Source: Micromonospora echinofusca (lineage in GTDB: Bacteria; Actinomycetota; Actinomycetes; Mycobacteriales; Micromonosporaceae). From it: DNA of 64,000 nucleotides. Positions 49,855 to 57,336 of this stretch are shown here, piece by piece. The translations under genes were made by a program, and so were the position numbers. Below the pieces are notes generated by a model that saw only the letters and a list, made by a program, of their open reading frames with translations, ran no database searches and was not told the origin of the DNA. The stretch covers positions 2,187,501 to 2,251,500 of the forward strand of contig NZ_LT607733.1 of NCBI RefSeq assembly GCF_900091445.1, written 5' to 3'. Positions within the stretch are counted from its first letter, which is position 1. The number at the start of each line of letters is the position of its first letter.

Positions 49855-51291
49855 ATGGTGACACACAGTGTGGCCGCCGCCCTGGCCCGGGCTCGCGCGG
49901 CGCAGGCACAGGCCGAGCACTGGTCGCAGGACCGGGTGGACGCCGTCGTCGCGGCGGTGGGCTGGCGGTGCTACGCGCCCGAGCAGGCCCGCGCGCTCTC
50001 GACGCTCGCCTACGACGAGACCCGCCTCGGCGACCGCGAGCACCTCTACACCCTGCACCGCCGCAGGGTGCTGGGCACGTTGCAGGACCTGCACGGGGTG
50101 ACGACGGTCGGCGTGGTCGAGGACCGCCCCGACCTGGGGGTGCAGAAGCTCGCCAAGCCGATCGGCGTGATCGCGGTGGCCAGCCCGAGCACCGCGCCGT
50201 GCAGCGGAGTGATCGGCAACGCGTTGCCGATGTTGAAGACGCGCAACGCCGTCGTCTTCAGCCCCAACCCCAGCGCCCGCATCTCGGTCCTGCGCACCGT
50301 CGAGGTGATGCGCGCGGCGCTGGCGCAGGTCGGCGCCCCCGTCGACCTGGTGCAGTGCCTGGAACACAGCAACCGGGAGGCGGCCGAGGCGCTCATGCGG
50401 GCCGCCGACCTGGTCGTCGCCGTGGGCGGCGGGGGCACGGTGGCCCGGGCCTACATGAGCGGAACGCCCGCGATCAGCGCCGGGGTCGGCAACGCCACCG
50501 TGGTCGTGGACGACAGCGCCGACCTGAAGGAGGCCGCCACGAAGATCGTCCACGGTGGTGGCTTCAACAACGGCACCTCGTGTTCCTCCGAGAGCAACGT
50601 CCTGGTCGACGCGACCGTCGAGGTTCCGTTCGCGGCGGAACTGGCACGTGCCGGCGCGCATCTCTGCGACGACCAGGAGACGGCCCGCCTCCGGACGTTG
50701 CTGTGGAACGGCGACGGCCGGCTCAACCGGGACGTGATCGGACGCTCCGCCGCCACGTTGGCGGCCGAGGCGAAGATCCAGCTTTCGTCGGACTCGACGT
50801 CCGTGCTGATCGCCCGGGTCCCCGACGTCGACCTGGCCGACGTCCTGTTCACCGAGAAGCTGGCACCGGTGGTGACCCTCACGCCGTACCGGCACTTCGA
50901 CGACGCGGTCGCCGCCGTGGCGGCGATCACCGACGCCTGCGGGCGCGGACACAGCTGCGGCATCCACAGCCACCGCCCCGACAGGGTGGCCCGACTCGCC
51001 GAGCGGGTCCGGCTCTGCCGCGTGATGGTCAACCAGTCGACCGCGGTCGGCAACAGCGGCAGCTTCGAGAACGGGCTGCCCTTCACCTCAACCGTCGCCA
51101 GCGGCAGCTGGGGCGGGTGCGCGCAGTCGGAGAACGTCACCTGGCGCAACTTCGTGAACTACACGTCGGTGTCGCGTCCCGTCCAGCGGCAGCTCCGTAC
51201 CGAGGAGGAGCTCTTCGGCGGGCACTGGTCCGCCCACGGCCGCTCCGTCGGGCCCGTATGCGACGCCCTGTACGACGACACGCTGGTATGA
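49855..51291 (+). CDS. CoA-acylating aldehyde dehydrogenase-like (sulfoacetaldehyde / semialdehyde type)
   Basis: A 478-residue member of the aldehyde dehydrogenase superfamily, closest in style to CoA-acylating enzymes such as sulfoacetaldehyde or acetaldehyde dehydrogenase (AdhE N-terminal part). Catalytic Cys243 lies in NGTSCSSESN; other motifs are GVIAVASPSTAPCSG, VVFSPNPSA, and AVGGGGTVARAYMSGTP with the glycine-rich nucleotide site. Such enzymes interconvert an acyl-CoA and an aldehyde. Together with the omega-aminotransferase at 53200 it could reduce malonyl-CoA to malonate semialdehyde for conversion into beta-alanine; this is inference from the A-domain code at 41178-45803. GGGGAG precedes the ATG. 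Confidence 0.8.
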   Translation: MVTHSVAAALARARAAQAQAEHWSQDRVDAVVAAVGWRCYAPEQARALSTLAYDETRLGDREHLYTLHRRRVLGTLQDLHGVTTVGVVEDRPDLGVQKLAKPIGVIAVASPSTAPCSGVIGNALPMLKTRNAVVFSPNPSARISVLRTVEVMRAALAQVGAPVDLVQCLEHSNREAAEALMRAADLVVAVGGGGTVARAYMSGTPAISAGVGNATVVVDDSADLKEAATKIVHGGGFNNGTSCSSESNVLVDATVEVPFAAELARAGAHLCDDQETARLRTLLWNGDGRLNRDVIGRSAATLAAEAKIQLSSDSTSVLIARVPDVDLADVLFTEKLAPVVTLTPYRHFDDAVAAVAAITDACGRGHSCGIHSHRPDRVARLAERVRLCRVMVNQSTAVGNSGSFENGLPFTSTVASGSWGGCAQSENVTWRNFVNYTSVSRPVQRQLRTEEELFGGHWSAHGRSVGPVCDALYDDTLV

Positions 51292-51322
51292 CGGCGCCCT
51301 TGCGCCGCGGGAAGGGACGGTT

Positions 51323-52114
51323 GTGAGCACCGCAGACGTGACCAAGGCGTTCGCCCTGGAGGCGGAACTGTACGACGTGATGCCGGGCCGCCGCGCCCAG
51401 ACCGACGTGGCGTTCTACCGCGACCTCGTCGAGCGGCACGGTGGCCCGATGCTCGAACTCGCGTGCGGGACCGGCCGGGTGTCGATCCCCTGCGCGAAGG
51501 CGGCCGGCGAGGTGGTCGGCGTCGACCTGGCTCCCGCCATGTTGGCGCAGGCGCGCTCCCGGGCGGAGGCGGAGGGGGTCGCCGACGTGGCGTCGTTCGT
51601 CGAGGGCGACATGTGCACCGTCCGCCTGGACCGCACGTTCCCCCTCGTGACCATGGGCGGACAGCCGTTGTTCTTCCTGCCCACCGACGAGGCGCTGAAG
51701 GCGGCCCTGGAGACCGTCCGGGTGCACCTCGCGCCCGGCGGACGGTGGGCGACGGGGGTGCCGGTGCTGCACTGGGAGGATCTCGCCGCCCAGCAGGACC
51801 GCCTGCTGTTCGTCGCCGAGGTCCGCCACCCGCGTACGGGCCAGCGGGTCGCCGTCTGGGACTACACCTCGGTGACCGAGGTGACCCAGGTGGCCACGCG
51901 TCGGCGCATCACGGAGATCCTCGACGAGGACGGGCTCGTCCTGGAGCGGCGTCACTCGATGCAGACGCTCCACTACCGCCATCCGGCCGAGTTGCAGCGG
52001 CTCATCCGCGACGCCGGATTCGTGTTCGAGGAGATCCATGGCTCCTATCAGGGCGCCCCGTTCGGCCCGAAGGCCAGGCAGATGGTCTGGGTCGCCAGGG
52101 CGGCCGACAACTGA
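51323..52114 (+). CDS. Class I SAM-dependent methyltransferase, possible carboxymethyltransferase
   Basis: A 263-residue Rossmann methyltransferase. SAM motif I is LELACGTGRVSIP, followed by VVGVDLAPAMLAQAR (acidic ribose ligand) and VEGDMCTV. The C-terminal half has a beta-rich insertion (DYTSVTEVTQVATRRR) typical of small-molecule methyltransferases. It lies directly upstream of a carboxy-SAM synthase homologue, so its donor may be carboxy-SAM rather than SAM. In CmoB and in carboxymethyltransferases of 3-thiaglutamate biosynthesis a basic residue binds the extra carboxylate; I cannot assign one with confidence here. GTG start after GGAAGGG. Confidence 0.78.
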   Translation: MSTADVTKAFALEAELYDVMPGRRAQTDVAFYRDLVERHGGPMLELACGTGRVSIPCAKAAGEVVGVDLAPAMLAQARSRAEAEGVADVASFVEGDMCTVRLDRTFPLVTMGGQPLFFLPTDEALKAALETVRVHLAPGGRWATGVPVLHWEDLAAQQDRLLFVAEVRHPRTGQRVAVWDYTSVTEVTQVATRRRITEILDEDGLVLERRHSMQTLHYRHPAELQRLIRDAGFVFEEIHGSYQGAPFGPKARQMVWVARAADN

Positions 52115-52175
52115 CGACCCGTCCGACCGTCGGGCGGGTGCAAGCCGATACGAATCGATCGGGGGAGAGACGAGG

Positions 52176-52907
52176 ATGACCGACATCACAGAGAAGCCGG
52201 GCACCGTCGGTGACGGCATCCAGGCGCCCAACGCCGGATGGTCGTTCGCGGGCGAGGCCAGCGTCAACTTCGACGCGCACGTGTCCAAGAGCGTGCCCCT
52301 GTACGACTCGGGGCACGAACTGGTGGAGGAACTGTCGGACTTCTTCGTCGCCGACGGCAGCGTGGTCTACGACCTGGGCTGTTCGACCGGGGCGTTGACG
52401 AGCCGTCTGGCGCAGCGGCACCGCCACCACAACGTGCGGGTCATCGGCGTGGACTGCGAGCCGGACATGGTGGCGGTGGCCCGCCAGCGGTGCCGGCCCT
52501 ACGACGCGGTCGAGGTGGTCCTGGCGGACCTGGCGCAGCTGTCCCTGGAACGCGCCGACTTCGTCGTGCTCTACTACACGCTGCAGTTCGTGCCGCCCAA
52601 GTTCCGCCAGGACGTGCTCAACGAGATCTACTCGGCGTTGAACTGGGGCGGCGCCCTGATGATGTTCGAGAAGGTCCGCGCTCCCGACGCGCGGTTCCAG
52701 GACATCGCGACGCAGTTGTACACGGAGTACAAGCTCAGCCGCGGCTACACCGCCGAGGACATCGTGGCGAAGAGCCGCAGCCTCAAGCGCGTCCTTGAAC
52801 CGTTCTCCACGCAGGGAAACCACGACCTGCTCGCCCGTGCCGGGTTCGTCGACGTCATGACGGTGCAGAAGTACGTCTGCTTCGAGGGATTCCTGGCGAT
52901 CAAATGA
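52176..52907 (+). CDS. CmoA-like carboxy-S-adenosyl-L-methionine synthase homologue
   Basis: A 243-residue protein that aligns by eye along its whole length with CmoA, which converts SAM and prephenate to carboxy-SAM. Shared features: an N-terminal W-F...SVPLYD segment, VYDLGCSTGALTSRL, IGVDCEPDMV, VVLYYTLQFVPP, IYSALNWGGALMMFEK, KLSRGYTAEDI and a final FEGFLAIK. Family length is about 247. CmoA normally serves tRNA wobble modification with CmoB, in proteobacteria; here there is no tRNA-modification gene. Instead its stop overlaps (ATGA) a chorismate mutase gene, the enzyme that makes prephenate. GGGGGAG precedes the ATG at 52176. A plain methyltransferase role is possible but less likely. 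Confidence 0.8.
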   Translation: MTDITEKPGTVGDGIQAPNAGWSFAGEASVNFDAHVSKSVPLYDSGHELVEELSDFFVADGSVVYDLGCSTGALTSRLAQRHRHHNVRVIGVDCEPDMVAVARQRCRPYDAVEVVLADLAQLSLERADFVVLYYTLQFVPPKFRQDVLNEIYSALNWGGALMMFEKVRAPDARFQDIATQLYTEYKLSRGYTAEDIVAKSRSLKRVLEPFSTQGNHDLLARAGFVDVMTVQKYVCFEGFLAIK

Positions 52908-53203
52908 GCGGGGACGACGAAGGAACAGGGGTCGAACACGACCTGCGCGCGCAGAAGGAGATCATCGTCCGGCGGGGCACCATCGACCTCCTGGACGACG
53001 AGATCCTCGCGTTGATCAGGCGCCGCCGCGAGGTGTCCGCCGAGATCCAGGCCATCCGGATCTCGGCGGGCGGCTCGCGGATCGCCACCCGGCGGGAGCA
53101 CGTCGTCGTCAGCCGGTACACCGCCGTTCTCGGCAGTAGGGGAGCGGAACTGGCCGCCGTGATCCTGCGCATCAGCCGGCAGGGCTCGGGAGCGGCCCGA
53201 TGA
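52904..53203 (+). CDS. AroQ-type chorismate mutase
   Basis: A 99-residue all-helical chorismate mutase, converting chorismate to prephenate. The first helix has the family pattern R-x3-D-x2-D-x3-L-x2-L in RGTIDLLDDEILALIRRR, followed by EIQAIRISAG and REHVVVSRY. Both ends overlap neighbouring genes as ATGA, so it is made together with the CmoA homologue and the aminotransferase. No prephenate dehydratase or dehydrogenase lies in the window, so tyrosine or phenylalanine supply is a less natural explanation than prephenate supply to CmoA. Confidence 0.85.
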   Translation: MSGDDEGTGVEHDLRAQKEIIVRRGTIDLLDDEILALIRRRREVSAEIQAIRISAGGSRIATRREHVVVSRYTAVLGSRGAELAAVILRISRQGSGAAR

Positions 53204-54579
53204 ACCCGCCGACGGGCGTCCCATCGGCCTCCCGTGACCGCTCCCGACCGGTGTTCCACCCCTGGTCCGCCCAGGGCGCCGCCCGGCAGGTCCGCGTCGA
53301 CGGCGCCGCCGGCTGCTGGTTCTGGGACCGCGACGGCAACCGCTGGCTGGACCTGCACTCGCAACTCGGCAACCTGCACCTCGGGCACCAGCACCCGGTG
53401 CTGGTCGAGGCGGTCGGTGCCCAGGCGGCGCGGCTGTGCACCCTGGCGCCGTCGTACGGGTACGAGGTCCGCGACGAGGCGGCGCGGCTGATCCTCGACA
53501 CGATGCCGGACGCGATGCGCTCCGTGCTGTTCACCAACGGCGGCGCCGACGCGAACGAGCACGCACTGCGGATGGCACGCCTGGTCACCGGCCGCCCCAA
53601 GGTGCTGGCCGCCCACCGGTCATACCACGGGGCGACCGACGGCGCGATGGCGGTCACCGGCGACCCCCGGCGCTGGTCGGCCGAGCCGCCCGGCTCCCGG
53701 ACGGTGCGGTTCTTCGGGCCCTACCTCTACCGTTCGGAGTTCCACGCCACCACCGCCGAGGAGGAGTGCGAGCGCGCCCTGCGGCACCTGCGCCGGCTGA
53801 TCGGATACGAGGGGCCGGAGACGGTGGCCGCGATCATCCTGGAACCGGTGGTGGGCAGCAACGGTGTCCTGGTGCCCCCGCCCGGCTACCTGCCCGGCGT
53901 CCGCGAGCTGTGCGACGAGTTCGGCATCCTGCTGATCGCCGACGAGGTCATGACGGGGTTCGGCCGGTGCGGTGCCTGGTTCGCCGGTGACCTCCACGAC
54001 GTCGTGCCGGACCTGCTGACCTTCGCCAAGGGGGTCAACTCCGGCTACGTCCCGATGGGCGGAGTCGCCGTCGGCGAGCGGGTCGCCGCGTACTTCGAGG
54101 ACCGGCCGTACCCCGGCGGGCTGACCTACTCCGGCCATCCGCTGGCGTGCGCCTCGGCCGTCGCGTCGATCGGCGTCCTGCGCGACGACAAGCTCGTGGA
54201 GCGGGCGGAACTGCTGGGCCGTACGGTGCTCGGACCGTCGCTGGCGCGGCTCGCGCAGCGGGTGCCCGTGGTCGGTGAGGTGCGCGGCGTCGGGCTCGCC
54301 TGGGCGATCGAGCTGGTCAGCGACCGCGACAGCCGCGAGCCGCTGGCGCCGTACGCGGCTCCCGGGCCGCTCGCACCCCCGATGGCGCAGCTGCTCGCCG
54401 CCTGCCGCGAGCGGGGCGTGTGGCCGCTCGTGGCCGCCAACCGGGTGCACCTGCTTCCCCCACTGATCATCACCGAGACCGAGCTCGAGCGCGGGATCGA
54501 GGCGGTCGCCGACGCGCTGACCGCCGTGTTCGGCGGGCACCGGCGCGTGACCACAGGACCGACGGGAGTGACGACATGA
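53200..54579 (+). CDS. Class III (omega-) aminotransferase
   Basis: A 459-residue PLP enzyme of the class III family (beta-alanine:pyruvate, taurine:pyruvate and omega-amino acid aminotransferases). PLP lysine is Lys277 in LLTFAKGVNSGY; other family motifs are NGGADANEHALRMAR, SYHGATDGAMAVTGD and ILLIADEVMTGFGRCG. Its preferred substrates usually carry the amino group distant from the carboxylate, which fits production of a beta-amino acid for the L-D-W-type A domain at 41178-45803, with the aldehyde dehydrogenase providing the semialdehyde. Its stop overlaps the next gene (ATGA). The exact amino acceptor and donor are unknown. Confidence 0.86.
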   Translation: MNPPTGVPSASRDRSRPVFHPWSAQGAARQVRVDGAAGCWFWDRDGNRWLDLHSQLGNLHLGHQHPVLVEAVGAQAARLCTLAPSYGYEVRDEAARLILDTMPDAMRSVLFTNGGADANEHALRMARLVTGRPKVLAAHRSYHGATDGAMAVTGDPRRWSAEPPGSRTVRFFGPYLYRSEFHATTAEEECERALRHLRRLIGYEGPETVAAIILEPVVGSNGVLVPPPGYLPGVRELCDEFGILLIADEVMTGFGRCGAWFAGDLHDVVPDLLTFAKGVNSGYVPMGGVAVGERVAAYFEDRPYPGGLTYSGHPLACASAVASIGVLRDDKLVERAELLGRTVLGPSLARLAQRVPVVGEVRGVGLAWAIELVSDRDSREPLAPYAAPGPLAPPMAQLLAACRERGVWPLVAANRVHLLPPLIITETELERGIEAVADALTAVFGGHRRVTTGPTGVTT

Positions 54580-56414
54580 GCGGCATCACGGGCTGGGTCG
54601 ACTTCGACCGGCATCCGACCGGCGAGCCCACGGTCACCGACGCGATGATCGCCGCCCTGGTGGACGGCGGGGGAGGAGCCGACCGGTGGGCCGCCGGCCC
54701 CGCCCTGTTCGGCGCCGTACGGCCCGGTCCGCACGGCGGACCCACCGCCTCCGGGGCGGCGGGCGGCGGCATCCACTCGGTCTCGGAGGCGGGTACGCCG
54801 CTGGCCACGGTGGTCTTCGCCGGCACCCTGCACAACGGCGCCGAGCTGCGGGCGGAGCTGGGGCACGGGTTCACCGGCCCGGACGACGCCGAGACCGTCC
54901 TGCGGGCCTACCTGCGGTGGGGCGAGGGATGCGTGGACCGCCTCAACGGCATGTACGCCTTCGCGGTCTGGGACGTCCGGGAGCAGGAACTCCTGCTCGT
55001 CCGCGACCGGATGGGCGTCGAGCCGCTCTACTACTTCGACCTGCCGTCGGGCGTGCTGTTCGGGTCGTTGCCGAAGGCGGTCTTCGCGCACCCGCGGGTC
55101 CCGCGCCGCGTCGACGCCGACGGCTTCCGGGAGATCGTCTCGGTGGTCAAGACACCCGGGCACGCCATCGTGGCGGGGCTGCGGGAGCTGCCGCCGGGGC
55201 ACCTGCTGCGGCTGCGCCGGGACGGCCGGTCGCAGCGGTGCTACTGGCGGGTGCCGGCCCACCAGCATCCGGACGACCTGCCCACCACCATCCGCACCGT
55301 GCGGGAGTTGCTCGACGACATCGTCGAGCGGCAACTGCGGGCGGACACGGAGGTGTGTTCCCTGCTCTCCGGAGGGCTGGACTCGAGCACCATCTCGGTC
55401 CTGGCCGCCCGGACGCGCGCCGCGCAGGGCCGGGCGGCCTTCCGGACCTACTCGGTCGACTTCGTCGGCTACGCCGAGCACTTCCAGGCCAGCCACATGC
55501 GTACCACCCCCGACGCGCCGTTCGTGGCCGAGGTGGTCCGGCACGCCCGCACGACCCACGAGGCGATCGTGCTCGACAGCGCGGAGCTGATGGACCCGGG
55601 ACTGCGGGGGGCGGTCCTGCGGGCCATGGACCTGCCGACCGGGATGGGTGACCTGAGCGCCTCCCTCTACCTGCTGTTCGGCGCCGTCCGGCAGCGGCAG
55701 GCGGTGGTGTTGTCCGGCGAGTCGGCGGACGAACTGTTCGGCGGGTACAGCTGGTACCACGACCCGGCCGCCGTGGCGGCGGACACCTTCCCGTGGCTGC
55801 CCCGGACCCCGCCGGAGCAAGGCTCGGGCGGCGGCGTCTTCGACCCCGCGTTCTTCGCCTGGCTGGACGTCCCCGGCTACCAGAAGCGCCGGTACCGTGA
55901 GGCGTTGGACGAGGTGCCCACGCTGCCCGGCGAACCCGACCAGGACCGGCGCATGCGGGAACTGACCTACCTGAACCTCACCCGGTTCTCGCCCATGATG
56001 CTGGACCGCAAGGACCGGATGAGTCGGGCGGCGGGGCTGGAGGTCCGGCTGCCGTTCTGCGACCACCGCCTGATCGAGTACGTGGTCAACGTGCCGTGGG
56101 CGATGAAGTCGTTCGACGGCTTCGAGAAGAGCCTGTTGCGCGCGGCCGTCGAGGACGTCCTGCCGCCGGGCGTCCGGCAGCGGCGCAAGAGCCACTTCCC
56201 ACGCACCCAGGACCCGGCCTACCTCGCCGCGCTGCGCGCCGAGTTCGCGGCGCTGACCGCCCGGCCGGAGGAGCCCGTCGTCCGCCTGCTCAACGCCGAC
56301 ACGGTCCGGCGCATGGTCGCCGCGGACGCGCCCGCCGACAGCCGCGCCACCATGGAGGGGCTGATCGAACTCAATCACTGGCTGACGAGCTACGACATCA
56401 CCCTGGACGTGTGA
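54576..56414 (+). CDS. Asparagine synthetase-like amide ligase lacking the glutaminase cysteine
   Basis: A 612-residue AsnB-family protein. The N-terminal domain has the glutamine-amidotransferase fold (YAFAVWD, VRDRMGVEPLYY), but position 2 is Ser (MSGITGW) instead of the Cys nucleophile, so it cannot release ammonia from glutamine in the normal way. The synthetase domain is intact, with the pyrophosphate loop LLSGGLDSST, SGESADELFGGYSWY and MDRKDRMSRAAGLEVRLPF-like sequence. This pattern is shared by beta-lactam synthetases and by lasso-peptide cyclases, which adenylate a carboxylate and let an internal amine attack. It could therefore close a ring or form an amide on the peptide. It is part of the four-base-overlap gene series. 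Confidence 0.88.
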   Translation: MSGITGWVDFDRHPTGEPTVTDAMIAALVDGGGGADRWAAGPALFGAVRPGPHGGPTASGAAGGGIHSVSEAGTPLATVVFAGTLHNGAELRAELGHGFTGPDDAETVLRAYLRWGEGCVDRLNGMYAFAVWDVREQELLLVRDRMGVEPLYYFDLPSGVLFGSLPKAVFAHPRVPRRVDADGFREIVSVVKTPGHAIVAGLRELPPGHLLRLRRDGRSQRCYWRVPAHQHPDDLPTTIRTVRELLDDIVERQLRADTEVCSLLSGGLDSSTISVLAARTRAAQGRAAFRTYSVDFVGYAEHFQASHMRTTPDAPFVAEVVRHARTTHEAIVLDSAELMDPGLRGAVLRAMDLPTGMGDLSASLYLLFGAVRQRQAVVLSGESADELFGGYSWYHDPAAVAADTFPWLPRTPPEQGSGGGVFDPAFFAWLDVPGYQKRRYREALDEVPTLPGEPDQDRRMRELTYLNLTRFSPMMLDRKDRMSRAAGLEVRLPFCDHRLIEYVVNVPWAMKSFDGFEKSLLRAAVEDVLPPGVRQRRKSHFPRTQDPAYLAALRAEFAALTARPEEPVVRLLNADTVRRMVAADAPADSRATMEGLIELNHWLTSYDITLDV

Positions 56415-56421
56415 GGAGCCG

Positions 56422-57144
56422 GTGGTGACGGACTCGCAGGGACTGGTCGTTGCCCTGCCGCCGGCCGGCGGCGGTACGGGCATGTTCGCCCCGCTGCGCA
56501 AGGCGCTGCCGGACGGCGTCACGGTGGTGGTGCCGGACCTGCCCGGACGGGGCCGACGGATGCGTCAGCCGCCGGGGCAGACCGTCGACGGTCTCGTCGC
56601 CGAGCTGGCTGCCGAGTTGGCGCCGCGGCTCGCACGGCAGCCGTACGTGGTCTTCGCGGCGTGCTTCGGCACCGTCATCGCCCTGGAGCTGGTCTGGCAC
56701 ATCATCGACCGGGAACTGCCCCGGCCCCGCGCGCTACTGGTCTCCGGGCGCCATCCCCCGCAGACGGCTCCCGCGTTCGAGCCCCTCGCCGAGCACTCCG
56801 ACGAGGAGATCCTCGACCGTCTCGGGCAGAGCTGGCCGTCCGGGTCCGCGTGGCACCAGCTGCCCGAGACGTTCCGGGCGCTGATGGTGCGCCAGGTACG
56901 CATGGACAACGACCTGGGGCTGGGGCACCGTCACGTCCCGCGCGGACCGTTGCCGATCCCGGTGCGCGCCTACCACGGGATCGACGACCCCGAGCTGACC
57001 GTCGAGGACGTCGCAGGGTGGAGCGCGCACACCGCCGAGCCGTCGCCGGTGCGCCTGGTTCCGGGCGGGCACTACTTCTTCATGAACCACGTCGACGAAC
57101 TGGCCGAAGGGCTCACCGCCGCGCTCGCGTCGCCGCCCCGCTGA
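56422..57144 (+). CDS. Type II thioesterase with cysteine nucleophile
   Basis: A 240-residue alpha/beta hydrolase of the GrsT/TEII family, which removes misprimed or stalled acyl groups from carrier proteins. PAGGGTGMF, the oxyanion region, comes first; the Asp is in YHGIDDPEL and the His in GGHYFFMN. At the nucleophile elbow, where most enzymes have GHSMG, this one has AACFG: Cys81 replaces serine and the first Gly-His pair is gone. Cys thioesterases are known from terminal domains that form strained lactones or lactams. It closes the operon, 7 bases after the AsnB-like gene, with GAGGAG before the GTG. No terminal TE domain is visible in the window. Confidence 0.88.
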   Translation: MVTDSQGLVVALPPAGGGTGMFAPLRKALPDGVTVVVPDLPGRGRRMRQPPGQTVDGLVAELAAELAPRLARQPYVVFAACFGTVIALELVWHIIDRELPRPRALLVSGRHPPQTAPAFEPLAEHSDEEILDRLGQSWPSGSAWHQLPETFRALMVRQVRMDNDLGLGHRHVPRGPLPIPVRAYHGIDDPELTVEDVAGWSAHTAEPSPVRLVPGGHYFFMNHVDELAEGLTAALASPPR

Positions 57145-57168
57145 CGAGCCGCCCCGCCACCGGACCGG

Positions 57169-57183
57169 GCCGGCGACGCCGGC
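57169..57183 (+). terminator. Possible hairpin after the operon
   Basis: A short GCCGGC-GAC-GCCGGC hairpin 25 bases after the thioesterase stop, without a T run. It may mark the end of the biosynthetic operon. Confidence 0.35.
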
Positions 57184-57208
57184 GGAATCTACGCATGGAC
57201 GTACGCCA

Positions 57209-57237
57209 TTGCCTTGCTCCTCGTGATCACCTAGGTT
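57209..57237 (+). promoter_or_regulatory. Promoter of the subtilase gene
   Basis: TTGCCT (57209-57214), 17-base spacer, TAGGTT (57232-57237). It predicts a leader of about 93 bases before the GTG at 57337, so the protease is probably a separate transcription unit and the cluster ends at 57144. Confidence 0.5.
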
Positions 57238-57336
57238 TTCACCCGATCGCACCCAGCCGCAGCGAGCACCTCCCCGGCTCTGGCCAGGCAGCGAGACAGC
57301 ACCCATCGCGCCGCCGACGTGACTTAGGAGCTCACC

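Noticed and set aside
52176..52907. Ordinary N- or O-methyltransferase
   Set aside because: End-to-end similarity with CmoA including the N-terminal SVPxY and GY segments, plus linkage to chorismate mutase, favours carboxy-SAM synthase, although plain methylation is not excluded.
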